Assembly (NCBI GenBank): GCA_004352715.1
Contig: SCFE01000066.1
Span: 791,540-855,539 of the forward strand
Source of the DNA: Hofstenia miamia
Taxonomy: Eukaryota > Xenacoelomorpha > Acoela
Length of the DNA stretch: 64,000 bases
Direction of reading: 5' to 3'
Within the stretch, counting starts at the first letter, position 1; the number at the start of each line of letters is the position of its first letter. Of this stretch, positions 1 to 13,400 are shown piece after piece. The position numbers and the translations under genes are program-made. The notes under the pieces were generated by a model, which was not told where the DNA came from, did no database searches, and worked only from the letters and a program-made list of their open reading frames with translations.

Positions 1-598
1 AATCCATAAATATCAGCGCACTATGAAATGTATTTATTAAACTATATTAGAAAGAATTTGTATGATTTTAATTTTTAAAATGGATTCACCTGAACAATGG
101 CGTCATCACAGGGTCGTGAGGCCAAAAAAATTTTTCTTCAAGGCAAAATGAAGCAAGATAACCCCTAGTTAATTATCTATAAGGTTTTAAACAATTAAAA
201 TTAAATATCATTGAAATAGCGGAATTTGCACAAAGTTTGGTGAGGAAATAATCCCCATACAGGAATATAGTTAATATTGGTGAAAAACCCAAACTACTAT
301 AAATTGTCAATGTAAACCATAACTTCAAACTATGATTGATGTAGTCCAAACAACAATTCTGATCTATCTAAAACATTAACCACATGAATTTGTGAAAATA
401 AAAACTTTCTACCACCCAATAAAAGAATCCACTGCTATGAAGAGACGTGTAATAGAAAATGCTACTTCACAATCACATTTCTGTCACTTCACTTTTGGAA
501 AACATCTTGAGAAAAGTAGAATTTTGCAAATCTTAAGTGGTTTTACAAATAGACTTAATAGCTAACGTAGTTGATATATATATATATATATATATATT
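1..598. other. AT-rich non-coding stretch
   Basis: No open frame with protein-like composition, no RNA gene and no recognisable repeat apart from the (TA)n tract at about 575-598 that borders the next element. Confidence 0.5.
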
Positions 599-599
599 A

Positions 600-3023
600 T
601 GGCGCTTAATACTATGAGAAATGTATTGAGCGCCATTTCAACGAATTTTTGCATTGTCTTGAGATCAAAGTTAATTAAGACCTCATATCTGTGCTTAATG
701 ACTGTGAGTTACTTGTATTATAATATAAATTATTTTATTCTCATACACCTAACACCAATAATAATAATTTATATTGATAATAAAAAAAATTTAAATTAAT
801 AATATTTTTTAGATTACTTCATTATAAAAATTAAATTAAATAATTTAATCTAATTATAATGATAGATAATACTATATACATTTTTGTTGGATTCATTTAG
901 GTACAGAAATAGTGCAGAGCTTTGTGAAAAATTAGCTACAAACTTTTTATATGATAGACATGAAATAATAGTATAAAAAAGTGTATAAATAAATATATAT
1001 ATATATATATTATATATATATATAAATATAAAAATTTAAAAAATAAATTTAAATGTCAGAACAATGTTCAAAAAAGAAATGTCCTGACATGGATTCAGTA
1101 AAATACTTTGCAAATTTGGCCAATTCGAGAAATACTGTGGGAGAATTTTGCAAAAGGCTTAAATCTAAAATATGCCAAATATTCCGAATTTCAAAAACTA
1201 AAAAAAGCAAGATATTTTTAATGATTGCAATTCTTTCTACAGAACAAAGAATTAAGAAATCCAGTGATGACTTTAGAATGATTTATAAATTACTCAACTA
1301 AGTAAATAAAATTTAGAGTTCTACCGTAGAATGATTCAAAAATTGTCATGAATATGTTGAAAGTTAAAGTCGTTTTATAGAGAAGGCGTTTATATGATTT
1401 ATGTCTTTATTGTATTATAATATGCATGACATTAGATAGAGAATGTACTAAAGTTAATGCAGTTTGTTATTTCATAATCATGTTTTGTCAATCAGAAGCA
1501 GTTAAGAATAGTATCATTGTTAATATTAGTATTCTGTAAAAAGTAGTAAGGAAAGCGAAAATAATAATTAAATTATATTGCAGCAAAATATTCAATCAAT
1601 CGAATAACAGGAAGTCCCTATAACTATTACTTTAAGAAATTCATAGTCAGTTTTTATATAATAATGAAAATTTAATCAAAAATTAAATCACCAATATCAG
1701 ACAATTATCATATCATAAATACTATATCAGCTTTGACCAATACATCAATAGCATAACCTCCACTAGAAACCAATCAGGAATTTTACAAGGAAACTTACTA
1801 TAATATATCCAATAATCCTTCGTTAACCATCTAAGGTAAATTAAAAAAAAATTATTTAATAAACTTCAAAATAAAATAAAGATAAAAATAATGACAATCA
1901 AAAAAGATCTGAAAACCTCAATTTAAAAAAAAGGATACTAAAGATCTTGCTTACGAGAAGCAATCTTATTATACTGATTTCTGATATCGAGCTTTAAAGA
2001 TGATATTATGAAATCTTGAGATATTGAAGGGATGTATAGAAAGTGCATGAAACTCTAATATAATCTGATTTTAGATATATTATTTGCTTGTAATTTTTAA
2101 ATATCCAATACTTTTTGTAAATTTATCGATTTTTTGAAAATATTACCGAATCAAACTTTTGTTAAAAAAAGAAATTTAAATAACTTTCAATATAAAAAAT
2201 AAAATAAAAACTCCAAATAAAACTTTTGAAACATAATACAATACCTTTTGTAAAAGTAAATTAATATTGAAATCTATTCTAAACCATTATAAAATGTTTA
2301 TAATCAATGAAAAGGAATGCAAACGTGCTTACTTTGAATTTTTGGAAAATGTGAAAGTTTCCAATTCCGATTCTTTAATCTTAAACAGTCTGGGGATTTT
2401 AAAAAAATCTTGATCACCACATAAAAATTTTTTAAAAACTTCCAACTTAAAAAATATATATGGTATGCTCAATATGAAAGCACCATTTGATAGAGGAGGG
2501 TCTCCTCTTTCTTTTTCGTTATATATATGAATGCTGAATAAATCGAATCGGAAGGTCGGCCTGGCGACCTCTGACATACGCACGAAACAGCTCAATGGGT
2601 TTGTAATATATTTGCACAAATCAAAAAACATTCAAAGTTGTATGTTGGCTCCAGGGTCTTTAAACCTTCTAAATACATTGTTATAAGTATGGTGAGAATT
2701 TTAATATTTTTCAAAAAATCGAAAATATCTAAAAAAATCTTACTAAAATAGAATTGCTTATAGGCTTTTTAAAGCGTTCGTTCATTTGTAAGATCTTGTT
2801 ATGATTTTGATGTTTAAAGGATTTTGGAACCAAGATTTTTTAATATGAAGATCGGCTTGGAGAAAATTTTTTGTAAATGTGGAAAAACGGTTTGTCCTTT
2901 ACAAAAGTAAAAAGAACAAAATTATGTACTAAGCGCCATTATATGTCAAAGTTGTGTATTTAGCGCCATTATATTAAAAATGTATAGAACGCCAATATAT
3001 AAACAAATTTGTATACAACGCCA
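600..3023. mobile_element. TIR element embedded in (TA)n, unclassified
   Basis: The left end begins TGGCGCTTAATAC (600-612). It is followed at 624-636 by a near-perfect inverted copy, GTATTGAGCGCCA, so the terminus itself can fold into a hairpin. The right end carries four direct copies of a matching inverted motif, GTAnnnagCGCCA, at 2926-2938, 2956-2968, 2982-2994 and 3011-3023, spaced 26-30 nt. (TA)n tracts flank both sides (575-598 and 3040-3106). The interior is AT-rich. It contains an 82-codon frame (1053-1301) that I cannot assign and no recognisable transposase. The pairing of left and right ends is an inference from the shared terminal motif; the superfamily is unknown. Confidence 0.5.
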
Positions 3024-3073
3024 TTATATAAATGAATTTATCTATTATATATATATATATATTTTGTATATTA

Positions 3074-3106
<33 letters not shown>

Positions 3107-3107
<1 letters not shown>

Positions 3108-4948
3108 CATAGTGATTTTTTTCACAATACATTGGATTGCAATCGAAATATATTAATAGCCCCATGGCAAGCTCGGAGTACAATGCATGAACACAATTTT
3201 CTAATTCTAGTTCAATTGTGAGGAATCAGAAGTAACAAGTATATACTATGTATATACTAATCAGTATTTGGTTTCTAATAAAAACGAAATTAGATATGCA
3301 AAAATGTGCTAATTTGGTATATTTTAAGGCATCCCCTCACAAGAGATCTTAATTGCTTATATCTATTAAAAGATTCATAATTTGTATTTAAAAAGGATAA
3401 CATATTGCATAGCAAATCAAAAACTGAATCAATAATTGACAAAAGTAAGCAGTCCATTCGAGAACAAAACTGTTATTTTGAATCAGTCAAAATATATAAT
3501 GGAGGCGATAAAAATACAGTACAGTTGCGCCAATATAATTTCCAAGAGTTTTTATGCTAATAAATTTGATAATTTAAAATAAGTTAAGCTACGACACTGG
3601 CAACCACAAATGACGCGCTTAAATCCCAACCCTAATTACAAAAACACTAAAACATTGCAATCATAAAATCATCAACGACTGGAGCTTTTATTTGAGCAAA
3701 GGTAATTGTCAAAATATGTCTTGAAAAGTGAAACAATGACCTACAATGGTGAAAAACAGTAAGCATGTGAAATGCACCCAATATTTGTATTCAATGTCTA
3801 GCATGGTTCTCAGAAAAATTTTTAGCCTATAACGGTCCGTGTTTTTTAATTTTTATCAGAATTTAAAAATTTTTAATTGGAGAAAGATAGTTAATTTATA
3901 AATATCTATTTTTGCCTTTGAATATATCTTGTGAGTAAATTAAAGGTCCAGTTCGTAAATATTAATAATAATAATAATAATAATAACAACAGATATGAGA
4001 GTTTATATTGACGAAGCTTGAAAACAATTTGAAAAATAATGGAAGTAATGAATAAATCACGAATGAGGTCATTATGACCGAATATCAATTTCAGATAACT
4101 TGGTTTCGTCCCACCCCTACTCTCGAGTAGAATACTGTGTATTTATGAATAGATTTGAGATAAAATTAATTGAGTTAAGTCTGCAAGAAATATGAGCGGG
4201 AATTTTAATGATTGAAGAAAACACTTTCTATGGAGAGGAGTAGCCGTTGACGGAATATCTGTCTAATAAATTGAATTACACGCTAACAATTCACATCAAA
4301 CAATAAAAATATCTCAGGCACACTGAGGAAGGAGTCATTGTCCACAGAACAGGTGTTTTACACTCACTGCAACTCACCAACTTCCAAACTTACACTTTGG
4401 GTCTAGACTGGAACACAGGAGTCATGCCTCAGAACGTATGCACAATCCCCCCAAGAAATGTTGGAAAACTTACATGCTAGTACTAACGCATAAATCATAT
4501 AAAAATATTGTTTACTTCATCAGAGCATTTGCAAAGCTGTAATTATGAGGGGAATTGATAATTCCAAATGATGGATTGATTCGTCGAATTTGAAGTTAGT
4601 TTTTATGATATTAGGAAATTCGAGTAAATAAAAAATATACTGGATATATCTATATGATGCAGGATGTAGGTTATAAATGTGCGGAATTTCAAGATTTTAT
4701 TTGAATCAAGGGTTCACATTTTTTTAAAGTTTCATTAAGATCCCCCCTCAATCAAGGTATTAACGCCAATAGCCGTCATTTATGTTTATTCATTATATAT
4801 AATGCATTGCAAACTTTCTAATAGATTAAGAAAATTTGAAAGTTTATGTTTTACTGTATACAATGATGGCCATATGATCATATAAATATAAATATATAAA
4901 AACCTGAATCATATATATGAAATCATATATATATATATATATATATAT
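3107..4948. other. Non-coding stretch, no gene seen
   Basis: AT-rich sequence with a short (ATA)n run near 3960-3985 and another (TA)n tract at about 4924-4948. No supported gene. Confidence 0.5.
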
Positions 4949-4952
4949 TTTC

Positions 4953-6025
4953 CGGGCGCTGAGTACATAGTAAGCTGCTGGAAAAGTGTACTCAGCGTCC
5001 GCGGACCTAAATGTGCTACATACTCAGCGCCCGATCCTGATTCAGCAAAAACCACAGTACCTATAGACCTAAAAATTTTTACATATATAAATAGGACTAG
5101 TTCTTGAAAAAAATTCATTTCCAATTTTTTAAAGTTGTTGCAATTTTTCGAAAAAATGCAAAAAACTAAATATGCAGGCGCTGAGTACATTTTTTTGCAA
5201 CAAGGCTGTAAGTTAAAATTAATATAAGAAACAATGAATTTTTTACATTAGGAAGTCTCTTAATTGTTGGTCTGAAATTCTAGAAACTATTTTCTCAATT
5301 TTTGAAACGTTAGTAAGAAAAGCTAAGACTCAAGATACTATTTTAAAATGATTTGCGAAACAAACTCTGATTCTGAATTGTATTAACAGCTCTTGAATTT
5401 AGACCAGGGGCGTATCCATCCCAGGTCCTGGCTCTCGTGTGGGTTATCGGCCAAGACAAGAACTGAAACAACTGCCTACTGTGTGATTCCAAATGCCATA
5501 GGAAATGCGAAATCATCTGTGATCAATACAAAAACAAAAGCACATCAAGTTCTCAATGTGTTTTTACTCACTATTTCAAANNNNNNNNNNNNNNNNNNNN
5601 AAACAACTGCCTACTGTGTGATTCCAAATGCCATAGGAAATGCGAAATCATCTGTGATCGATACAAAAACAAAAGCACATCAAGTTCTCAATGTGTTTTT
5701 ACTCACTATTTCAAAACAAAAAATTATCACCCACTATTTCTATTCAATATATACTTACGTCAGTTTGTTAATCACAGACAGAAAACCCCAAAAATTACTA
5801 AGTTTACCGAATTCCGAACCCTAATGATGTAGTATGTTTTCCGCAGAATGTTAACGGAATTTCAAGTGTTTATAGTGATAGCACACCAAGCATTTTGAAA
5901 TTTATTGATTTTGAAGTCATTGGTCATGTGATTTTACAAGTGTACTAGAATTTGCTTAGCGCAAGCATATTTTACCCTTTGTACTCAGATCCCGCATATT
6001 TTCCTTAAAGCGTACTCAGCGCCCG
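4953..6025. mobile_element. TIR element embedded in (TA)n, same style as 600-3023
   Basis: The left end CGGGCGCTGAGTAC (4953-4966) matches the inverted right end GTACTCAGCGCCCG (6012-6025) exactly over 14 bp. Both sides abut (TA)n tracts. As in the element at 600, the left terminus is followed by an inverted copy, GTACTCAGCGTCCG (about 4987-5000), making a foldback. Further copies of the motif lie at about 5019-5033, 5168-5180 and 5978-5990. The interior holds a 20-N gap flanked by a duplication. No transposase is visible. This is most likely a non-autonomous DNA transposon with TA target preference; the family is unassigned. Confidence 0.6.
5466..5715. repeat. 115-bp direct duplication flanking a 20-N gap
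   Basis: Bases 5466-5580 and 5601-5715 are the same sequence with one visible difference (GATCAATAC versus GATCGATAC), separated only by 20 Ns. This is the signature of overlapping contig ends that were scaffolded instead of merged, so any long frame running through it is artificial. Confidence 0.85.
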
Positions 6026-7148
6026 TTATATATATATATATATATATGAGGTGAGGTACAATATATTAATATATTGCAGTAACACGGAATGGATTTGAGG
6101 TTTGGCTGTTTCAGTGTCTTAATGTTTTGAAAATAAACACTTTGAATCAACACTTTTTCAAGGCAGCCTAGCACACATGTAACAGGGTGCACTAGTACAG
6201 CCTAGTAGACACTTAGAGCCTATTACGGAAAATATATCGAATAATATAAAAAATCATATAAATAGAATTTCAAGAGCGAAACCATATATATGATTAATAT
6301 AAACAAAATTAGGGGTAATATAAATATAAATATGCCATCACTTACTGTATGTATTGTTACAAGCTGATTTGAAAAATTAAAATGTGAATTTTTTTACTTT
6401 ATTGGCTCAATAATTTCTATTCTTGTTGTCCTCGCTTCAATGAACACTTTGCAATCTATGAAATGATAAAAAATATTTAAGAATGTCAAAAATTCCATTT
6501 GAAAATCATTATCGAGTGACATTGAGTGTCTAATAAAAGATATGATGGATAACTAAAGATAATAGAAGGAGATCTCATCTAAAATACTAAGCCAAGAAGT
6601 TTATCTGATGAATTGCGAATGAAAAGATGTTAGTGTGATAAATACGTCAGAAATGCTATCAACTTTCCGAAGGTGAGATAAAAGAAACAATAAATCAGCT
6701 GCTGGGTGAATAGTAATTAAAGACTTACGCAATGTCTTCAAAATTAATTCATGCTCAAAACCCGTTCTCATACGGATCATAGATACCTTCACTTAATCAC
6801 TCGGGTTCATTTTTGGAACACAGTAATGACTTCCAAGAACTTTTCCATTTTATAAAAATGATTGAAACTATAGAGTCAGGTAAACAAGAGCAGAACACAG
6901 TACCTGGTCATATTATTAAACGCACCTTGACTACCATATTTTGCCTTATGCTAGGTCATTTGATCTTGAAAAGTAATTACCACAAAGAAAAGATTAATAT
7001 ATGTCTGGAATCACCACTATAAGCTGGAGGAAGCGCTACAGGCATGCATTGACAGCAGGCCAAGACGTATTGAATCTTTAATACACACCAAAGGCGGCGT
7101 GATGAAATATTGAATATTTTCTAAATTTAAGTGTCAGGCATTATTTTA

Positions 7149-7185
<37 letters not shown>

Positions 7186-7379
7186 AAAAGTAAGCTTATT
7201 CACCAATCTATGACCTTATATGTTATATGGGACATGAAATATGTTTTTATGCAACAATTTTCATCTAAGTGGTCATAAAAATATGTTTTTGCTATTTCTG
7301 CTGACTTATTAAAGTGTAGAAGTTTTAGGCAATAACAAAATACATGATATTGGAAAGCACACTTTCAAAATCTGTGTCT

Positions 7380-7422
<43 letters not shown>

Positions 7423-10400
7423 ACTAATAGCTCTCTCTAGGTAGTATGACTTTTTGGGAAATCCGCTACATAGAGGGACTTGAGTAAAATTTTCCATACT
7501 AAATATAGGATTTGGAGTNTTCCATTCACATTTAGATATGCTAGACAACAAATACTTAGCGTTTTACCTCAAAAGATGTATTTCATTAAAAAATTAAAAT
7601 GCCTCTAATAATATATACAGGTACTGTAATATAATAATCTAGGCAAACCAGACTATTGGATCAGGATATTCAAAACTGGTATGAGTTGTTTCACTACTTC
7701 TATGAAAGAACACAAATTTGCAGGGTTATCGCTAGAAACAAGATATGTATTTTGGGATTAGTGCATTTGGAATAAACCAGAGATGTTGAAACAGTCGTAA
7801 TGAATACAACTTAATAATAATATGAATAATGCTGTCAGGATATGAATAGTCACACAGCCAACTTAAAATATTTTAAAAATGAATTTTCGGAGATCAAATA
7901 TGCTAGGTCATATAACAATCGCAGCCAATATAAAATACAATGAGATTTTAAATATTGATTATATTTTATAAAAAGTACAACACAGAGACAGCTAATTAGA
8001 TTATTGAAATAGTTCATTAACTGGAGCAATTTTTATGTTGACTTTAAAGGAATGACTAATACAAATTAGCCCTGAAAATGGTTTGTTTTCAGGACGAGAG
8101 AAAAGGAAATTCATCTTAAAATATTTGCAGATTTCCAAAAAAGTTGTAAATTGATATTTATATGATTTTGGCTAGTGTAATAGTACCAAAATGTCTTCTA
8201 GGCATTCACCTGATAAGCATAAACCGACATTAGCCCTATTTAGGCTGCCAATAGCGACGGATTTTCTATCACCTTAGCTTACAGAACTTCATTTTTAGGG
8301 ATGAAAAGCTGGATGTCACTAAGATGGAATGAACTGAGCTAGAAACCCAATGCGTTTGAGAAAATGGAATATTGTGTGAATTGATGTGTAATAAATGATT
8401 TATAAAGACAATTTTACAATGTCATAAAAATATGCGTTCTTTATTTTCCCCAACAGTGCATAAAGAATTTGCTTTATAACGCAGAGAAGTTGAATTGTCA
8501 TCTACTTCTTTCAACGGGATAAAGTAACATTTCTATTAATGCTATATGCAAGTTAAATCTCAAATAAAATTATGGTGAATTACAAAGTTGTTGATAAACT
8601 AGATATAATGCTCTAAAAACTTATTGAAATACAAGAGAAGCGAGTAATGACAGATGCTATTGGAGATTTCAGTACGAAAACCTCATTCACGAAAAAGATG
8701 GGAGACGGAAATAGCTATTGCCTAAAAGATGGTACATCATCTTTACGAAGTGATTTAAAACTAATATAAATACTGCTGTTTATGCGGGGAGGGGTATTCA
8801 TCTATGCATGATTGTAATTGCTTATAGTTTTATTAGTTATACATCCTCCCATTTGAAATTTTCATATAGGGATATCCAGTCAAGTTCGAGATGATCGTGG
8901 TTGCGTAATGACCATCATTTTATTGAAATTTCTTAAATTAGAGTATTAACTTCGTTTGTGTTTATATTGCCAACATACATCTTAGATGTCAGTGAATTTC
9001 ATTAAATATAAAAATCAATCTACGAAGATGCAATGAAACAAACTGGTTTCTCAACGCATTCCAAAATGTGTAAAAAGTATTTTAAGAATTTACATAGATT
9101 GGTTATCAACTCTATATCAATGCATCATGAAATGCTGAATTAAGTGATAAACCAAAGCATACAATCAACACAAAAAATTTATATAAAGTTTCTTAAATTG
9201 CATTGATTTGATATTATTTGTTAATGTAGAGCACATGCGGCAAAACAATATGTATATTCTGAAATAAAGTTTAATATTTCTGAACTGTATCAGAGAGGGT
9301 GATAAATTATTAGAGAAAATTGAATCCAGATGACAATGTTAAGTTTAAGCTAAACCTAAGCTGCCCAGAAGTTTTTGAATTTTTCATGGTTTCTTGAAAA
9401 AACGTCAAACGCTTAAACTTGTGAATAAATAAAGACATCCACAATCTGAAGTATCTCATCTTTCATTTTCTTTCTTAAATAGTGATCCGGCAGTATCCCA
9501 TTGACTTCACGTGTGGCATACTTCAATAGATTTGTGTGGTCTATTTACATAGAAAGAAACAGCTAAGGTTCGTTATTAATCGCAGGGGCTTTAGAATTCC
9601 TGATTACCTGAACGTTAAAAACAGAGAATTTAAACTTTTTAAAAAATGGAATTTTCAATAAAAAGTCAAATATTTTCAAACAATAAATTTTTAATATTCC
9701 ATTCGATCATCAAAAGATTTTCAAATTTCAAAACAGGTTTCGAGAAAATTGGTTGAAAATATAAAAAAGCAGTTCTTTATAAAATGGACAGTTTAGGGCT
9801 ATTCTCTATAAAATCTAGAAAGCCTTAAACTAGGTTCAGCCTCATAAATAAGTTAACTGCAAACTGGTGTGCCAATAAATATTTTTATTCTAATCTTATA
9901 GATCTTTTGAAGAAGAAGATCAGAAAAAATTCCGCTGAAATGGTGTGAAGTTATAAATGAAGTTCAGTTTGGAAATCACGACAGGTGGAATGAAATAGGT
10001 AAATATTAAGTTTATTAGTTAAAGAAGAACGGAGGAATTTTAAATTTCGTCGTTATAACGAGAAGCCATTGGCAGAAAAATGGGGCGGTGAGTTGAAAGC
10101 GTAGCGTTATACAAATCGTCACGGTTTGGTGACGATATTTGTGAATTTCTAAAGCCACTAATTGACTTAGTCGATACAAACAATTTAACAAAACCTAGAT
10201 TGAATTAATTGAGTGTGCAACTCGCTCAACAGTGTAGACAAGAGCAATTTTAATTAATTAGTTTCTACTAAAAGATCATTGTACACTCGTTAATGTTATT
10301 TGTACAGAATTAAATGTCAAAAGCCAAAAATCTCTTTAGAGTAATTAGCTAACAACTTATTCCAAAAAATCCTTTTAAATTAATTCGTTTTAAAGTTGAG

Positions 10401-13400
10401 CCTTGTGGGGAAAGATAATTAAGCACCTGATACCGGTCACAAACAGCAAATTTGGGCCTGGCCCCTACAGGGAATTAAGAATTTAGTAGTATGAATATGT
10501 ATAAATAATTCGTGTTTGCCAGATTTCTAATATTTTCTGTAAGTTTCAGGCTTTTCGGGTACGGGTCAATAAAGCTCATCCGCAACTCCTGACTGTAAAT
10601 AAAACGCCTAATTAGTCGCTATTAAACTGTGAATTGAAAATTAATGTGGGATATAATTCATTTTTATAAAAAGAAATTATCCAATTGTATTCTCCGCTAA
10701 TTACATTTTTATGAAAGGGAATTTATCATAGAATCCTTATCTGCTACGCTTTGAAATGTTGTATTGATTAAATATAATTTTTTCAGTATTCAGACGTTAA
10801 TTATAATTTCTAAAATTGAGTTAACGGTTATGGATGATATTTGTCTCCATCAATTATTGATCACCAAGTCAATTCCACTGACAGTTTTCACTGAAAAATG
10901 GCGAAAATCAACAATTTTATAAACTATCGAAGAAACTTAATACCTACAGCCACTAGCGGCATCTGCTATCCGTTGCTGTTTACATTCAATAATTTTTTAT
11001 ACATGGTTTTAAAATGAAGCATTCCGGAATTTTTTAATTTAAATATTGTACTGAGTCATAGCTTAATTATTTTAAATAGACCATTACTGAGCTAAACTGA
11101 AAAGAATAAATGCATATATTTTATTAAAAAATCAAACTACAGATGAACAGTGATTTCCTTGACTCAAATGACCTGCACAAGATTTACGACGTGTTATATT
11201 ACTCGTTCATAATCTAACTCATGCAATTATTCTAAATGCAAAAGGTAAATCCAGGTTACTGTTCCTCAATCTCCCACTTACACGAAAATATATTTGACAT
11301 AAATTGCCTAAGTAATTTGAATAAAGCAAAAATTGATCGTGGATGTCCCCTTACTAATTAGGTAAAGGTAGTGTGTCAGATCAACAAGGGGATGGGGATT
11401 TATCCTAAGTTGATGTACACGCGGCCAAAGTGGCCAAACATCTTAGTCGTGGAAAAATGAGCCAATAAATTACCAATTTGTAGTTGACAAGACAGTTTAG
11501 TTTTCACAATACAAGATTGTCCCATCGTGATGGAACTTGGTGATTTCGTTGAATTTTAAAAAAATTAATTACTATAAATTTTAGTACTTCACGAAATAGC
11601 GTGTAAAAAATTGATTATTACCAGGTTTTGATTTCGATTTTTCAACCTCGCAATTTAACTGAAAGAGTGTAACCACTGGTTAGTTAAAAAAAAGATTGAA
11701 AAAACCTATTTAAAAGCACTTGTTTATTCGGCTGCTAGTTTTGGTGTATTTTTCCAAAAAAATCTAAAAAATTGCTAAGAAATTATTTTCAGTGAAATTG
11801 TCTGATTTCACACTTCATAATCTGGATTTACTCCATGCATTGTTTCCAGTAAAATTGCACTCCGATAGGCGATATTTTATATTATATGATTTACGCATTT
11901 AAAGCATTTTCAAAGGGCTTCTCTAGCAACAATGTTAATAATTGGAGAAAACTCATTTTTGCCAGTGAGCCTTTTTCTAAAAAAAATGAAAAAACACATT
12001 CGAAACGTTTTTCTTTTTTTACAGAAAATTTTGTTCATGAAAACTTCAATTTTGAGAAAAGGAAGCTTTTTTAATTAAAATTTTCAACTGGCCTCAAAAA
12101 GAAGGGGTGGCCACCGCTGTCACATTCTAATCACACCCTTGCTATGGATACATTTAGGAATTTCAACTTTAACACAATTTTATAGTATAAACGTGAATTT
12201 AAAATAATGCTATTTATAATTTAAGGAATCAATATTTTAGATTTATCAATTTATTAATACCTTCGTAGATTCAAAAAGATTAAAAACAACAATTATTAAA
12301 AATTCTTTTAATATCTACATTTAATTTATTAAAATAATATTTTGCATCCATGAATAGAAAAATTCCGCGCACTTAAATATATTTGAATTAATAGGTCGCA
12401 CCATTAAATTGAAAACCACAATAAAAATTAAATGCTATAACTGGGCCAAACATCACATCAGTGTTAAATTTTAAAATCACGAGAACGACTGGGATTTTAA
12501 AAAAATACGTTTTATTTTCAACTATCTTTTTTCAAGAAGTTAAAATAAAAAATTAGGGATAATCATCACGCATGAAAGAATAGTTTAAGACATTGCACTG
12601 TAATAAAGTGTTTCCATATATTTGCCCTAATCAATCCGAAGAAAGCCTATACAGGTTGTTTAACTCAAACATGTGTTAACAAAATCTCGAATGGTTCTTT
12701 CAATTGTTGTTTACTGGCTAAAATATCATCCCCGAGATTTCTAAATTATAAAATAAGGGGGCTGGTCAAGCACTAACGAAATTTCATTTTCACTGTTCAA
12801 ATGGATGCTACTCTTTCAATGATGATTCAATATTTCTTTGAAATGTGTCGTGCGTGATTCCTTAGTGTAGGTTCATCAATGAGACAGAATTATTTTTGCG
12901 AAATTCATTTTTCTTTGATCTATGACAAGTTTTACATCATAACATACTGTTCCTCTACAAAATCTGTATATGATAAATGTTACATTACTTTAGGGTTAGG
13001 ACACTATCTTATTACCAAATATTGGCATAGTTGAAATATTATTTCCATTAAAAATTTCAATCGCCCTGTTACCAGGCATAGATTCTACTTTTTACTAATT
13101 TTTACTATTATTCTCCATTATTGTATTAATTTTACTATAATTAAAGTCTTAGTAGCTTATAAATATGTATATATAATGAGGAACAGCATAACTTCAACCA
13201 AGCCCAATGATTTTTCAATCGTAGAAATAAAACAAAGTATAAAAAAGCTTTTAGGTAGTTAAATATTTCTTTAAGGAAATAGGTTTTACTTCTTTCTTTA
13301 TGGTTATTACTCAATTTCAAGCTTCTTCAAACTTATATACGGTGGAATAAACGTTATTAAATCGGTATTGATATTAATACTAGGAGGGCGTTTTACCTAT

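Noticed and set aside
1053-1301. 82-codon frame inside the TIR element at 600-3023, considered as a transposase
   Set aside because: Too short and Lys-rich, with no DDE or DNA-binding motif visible.
5393-5824. 143-codon frame crossing the N gap
   Set aside because: It reads through 20 Ns and the same 115-bp block twice; it is an assembly artefact, not a gene.
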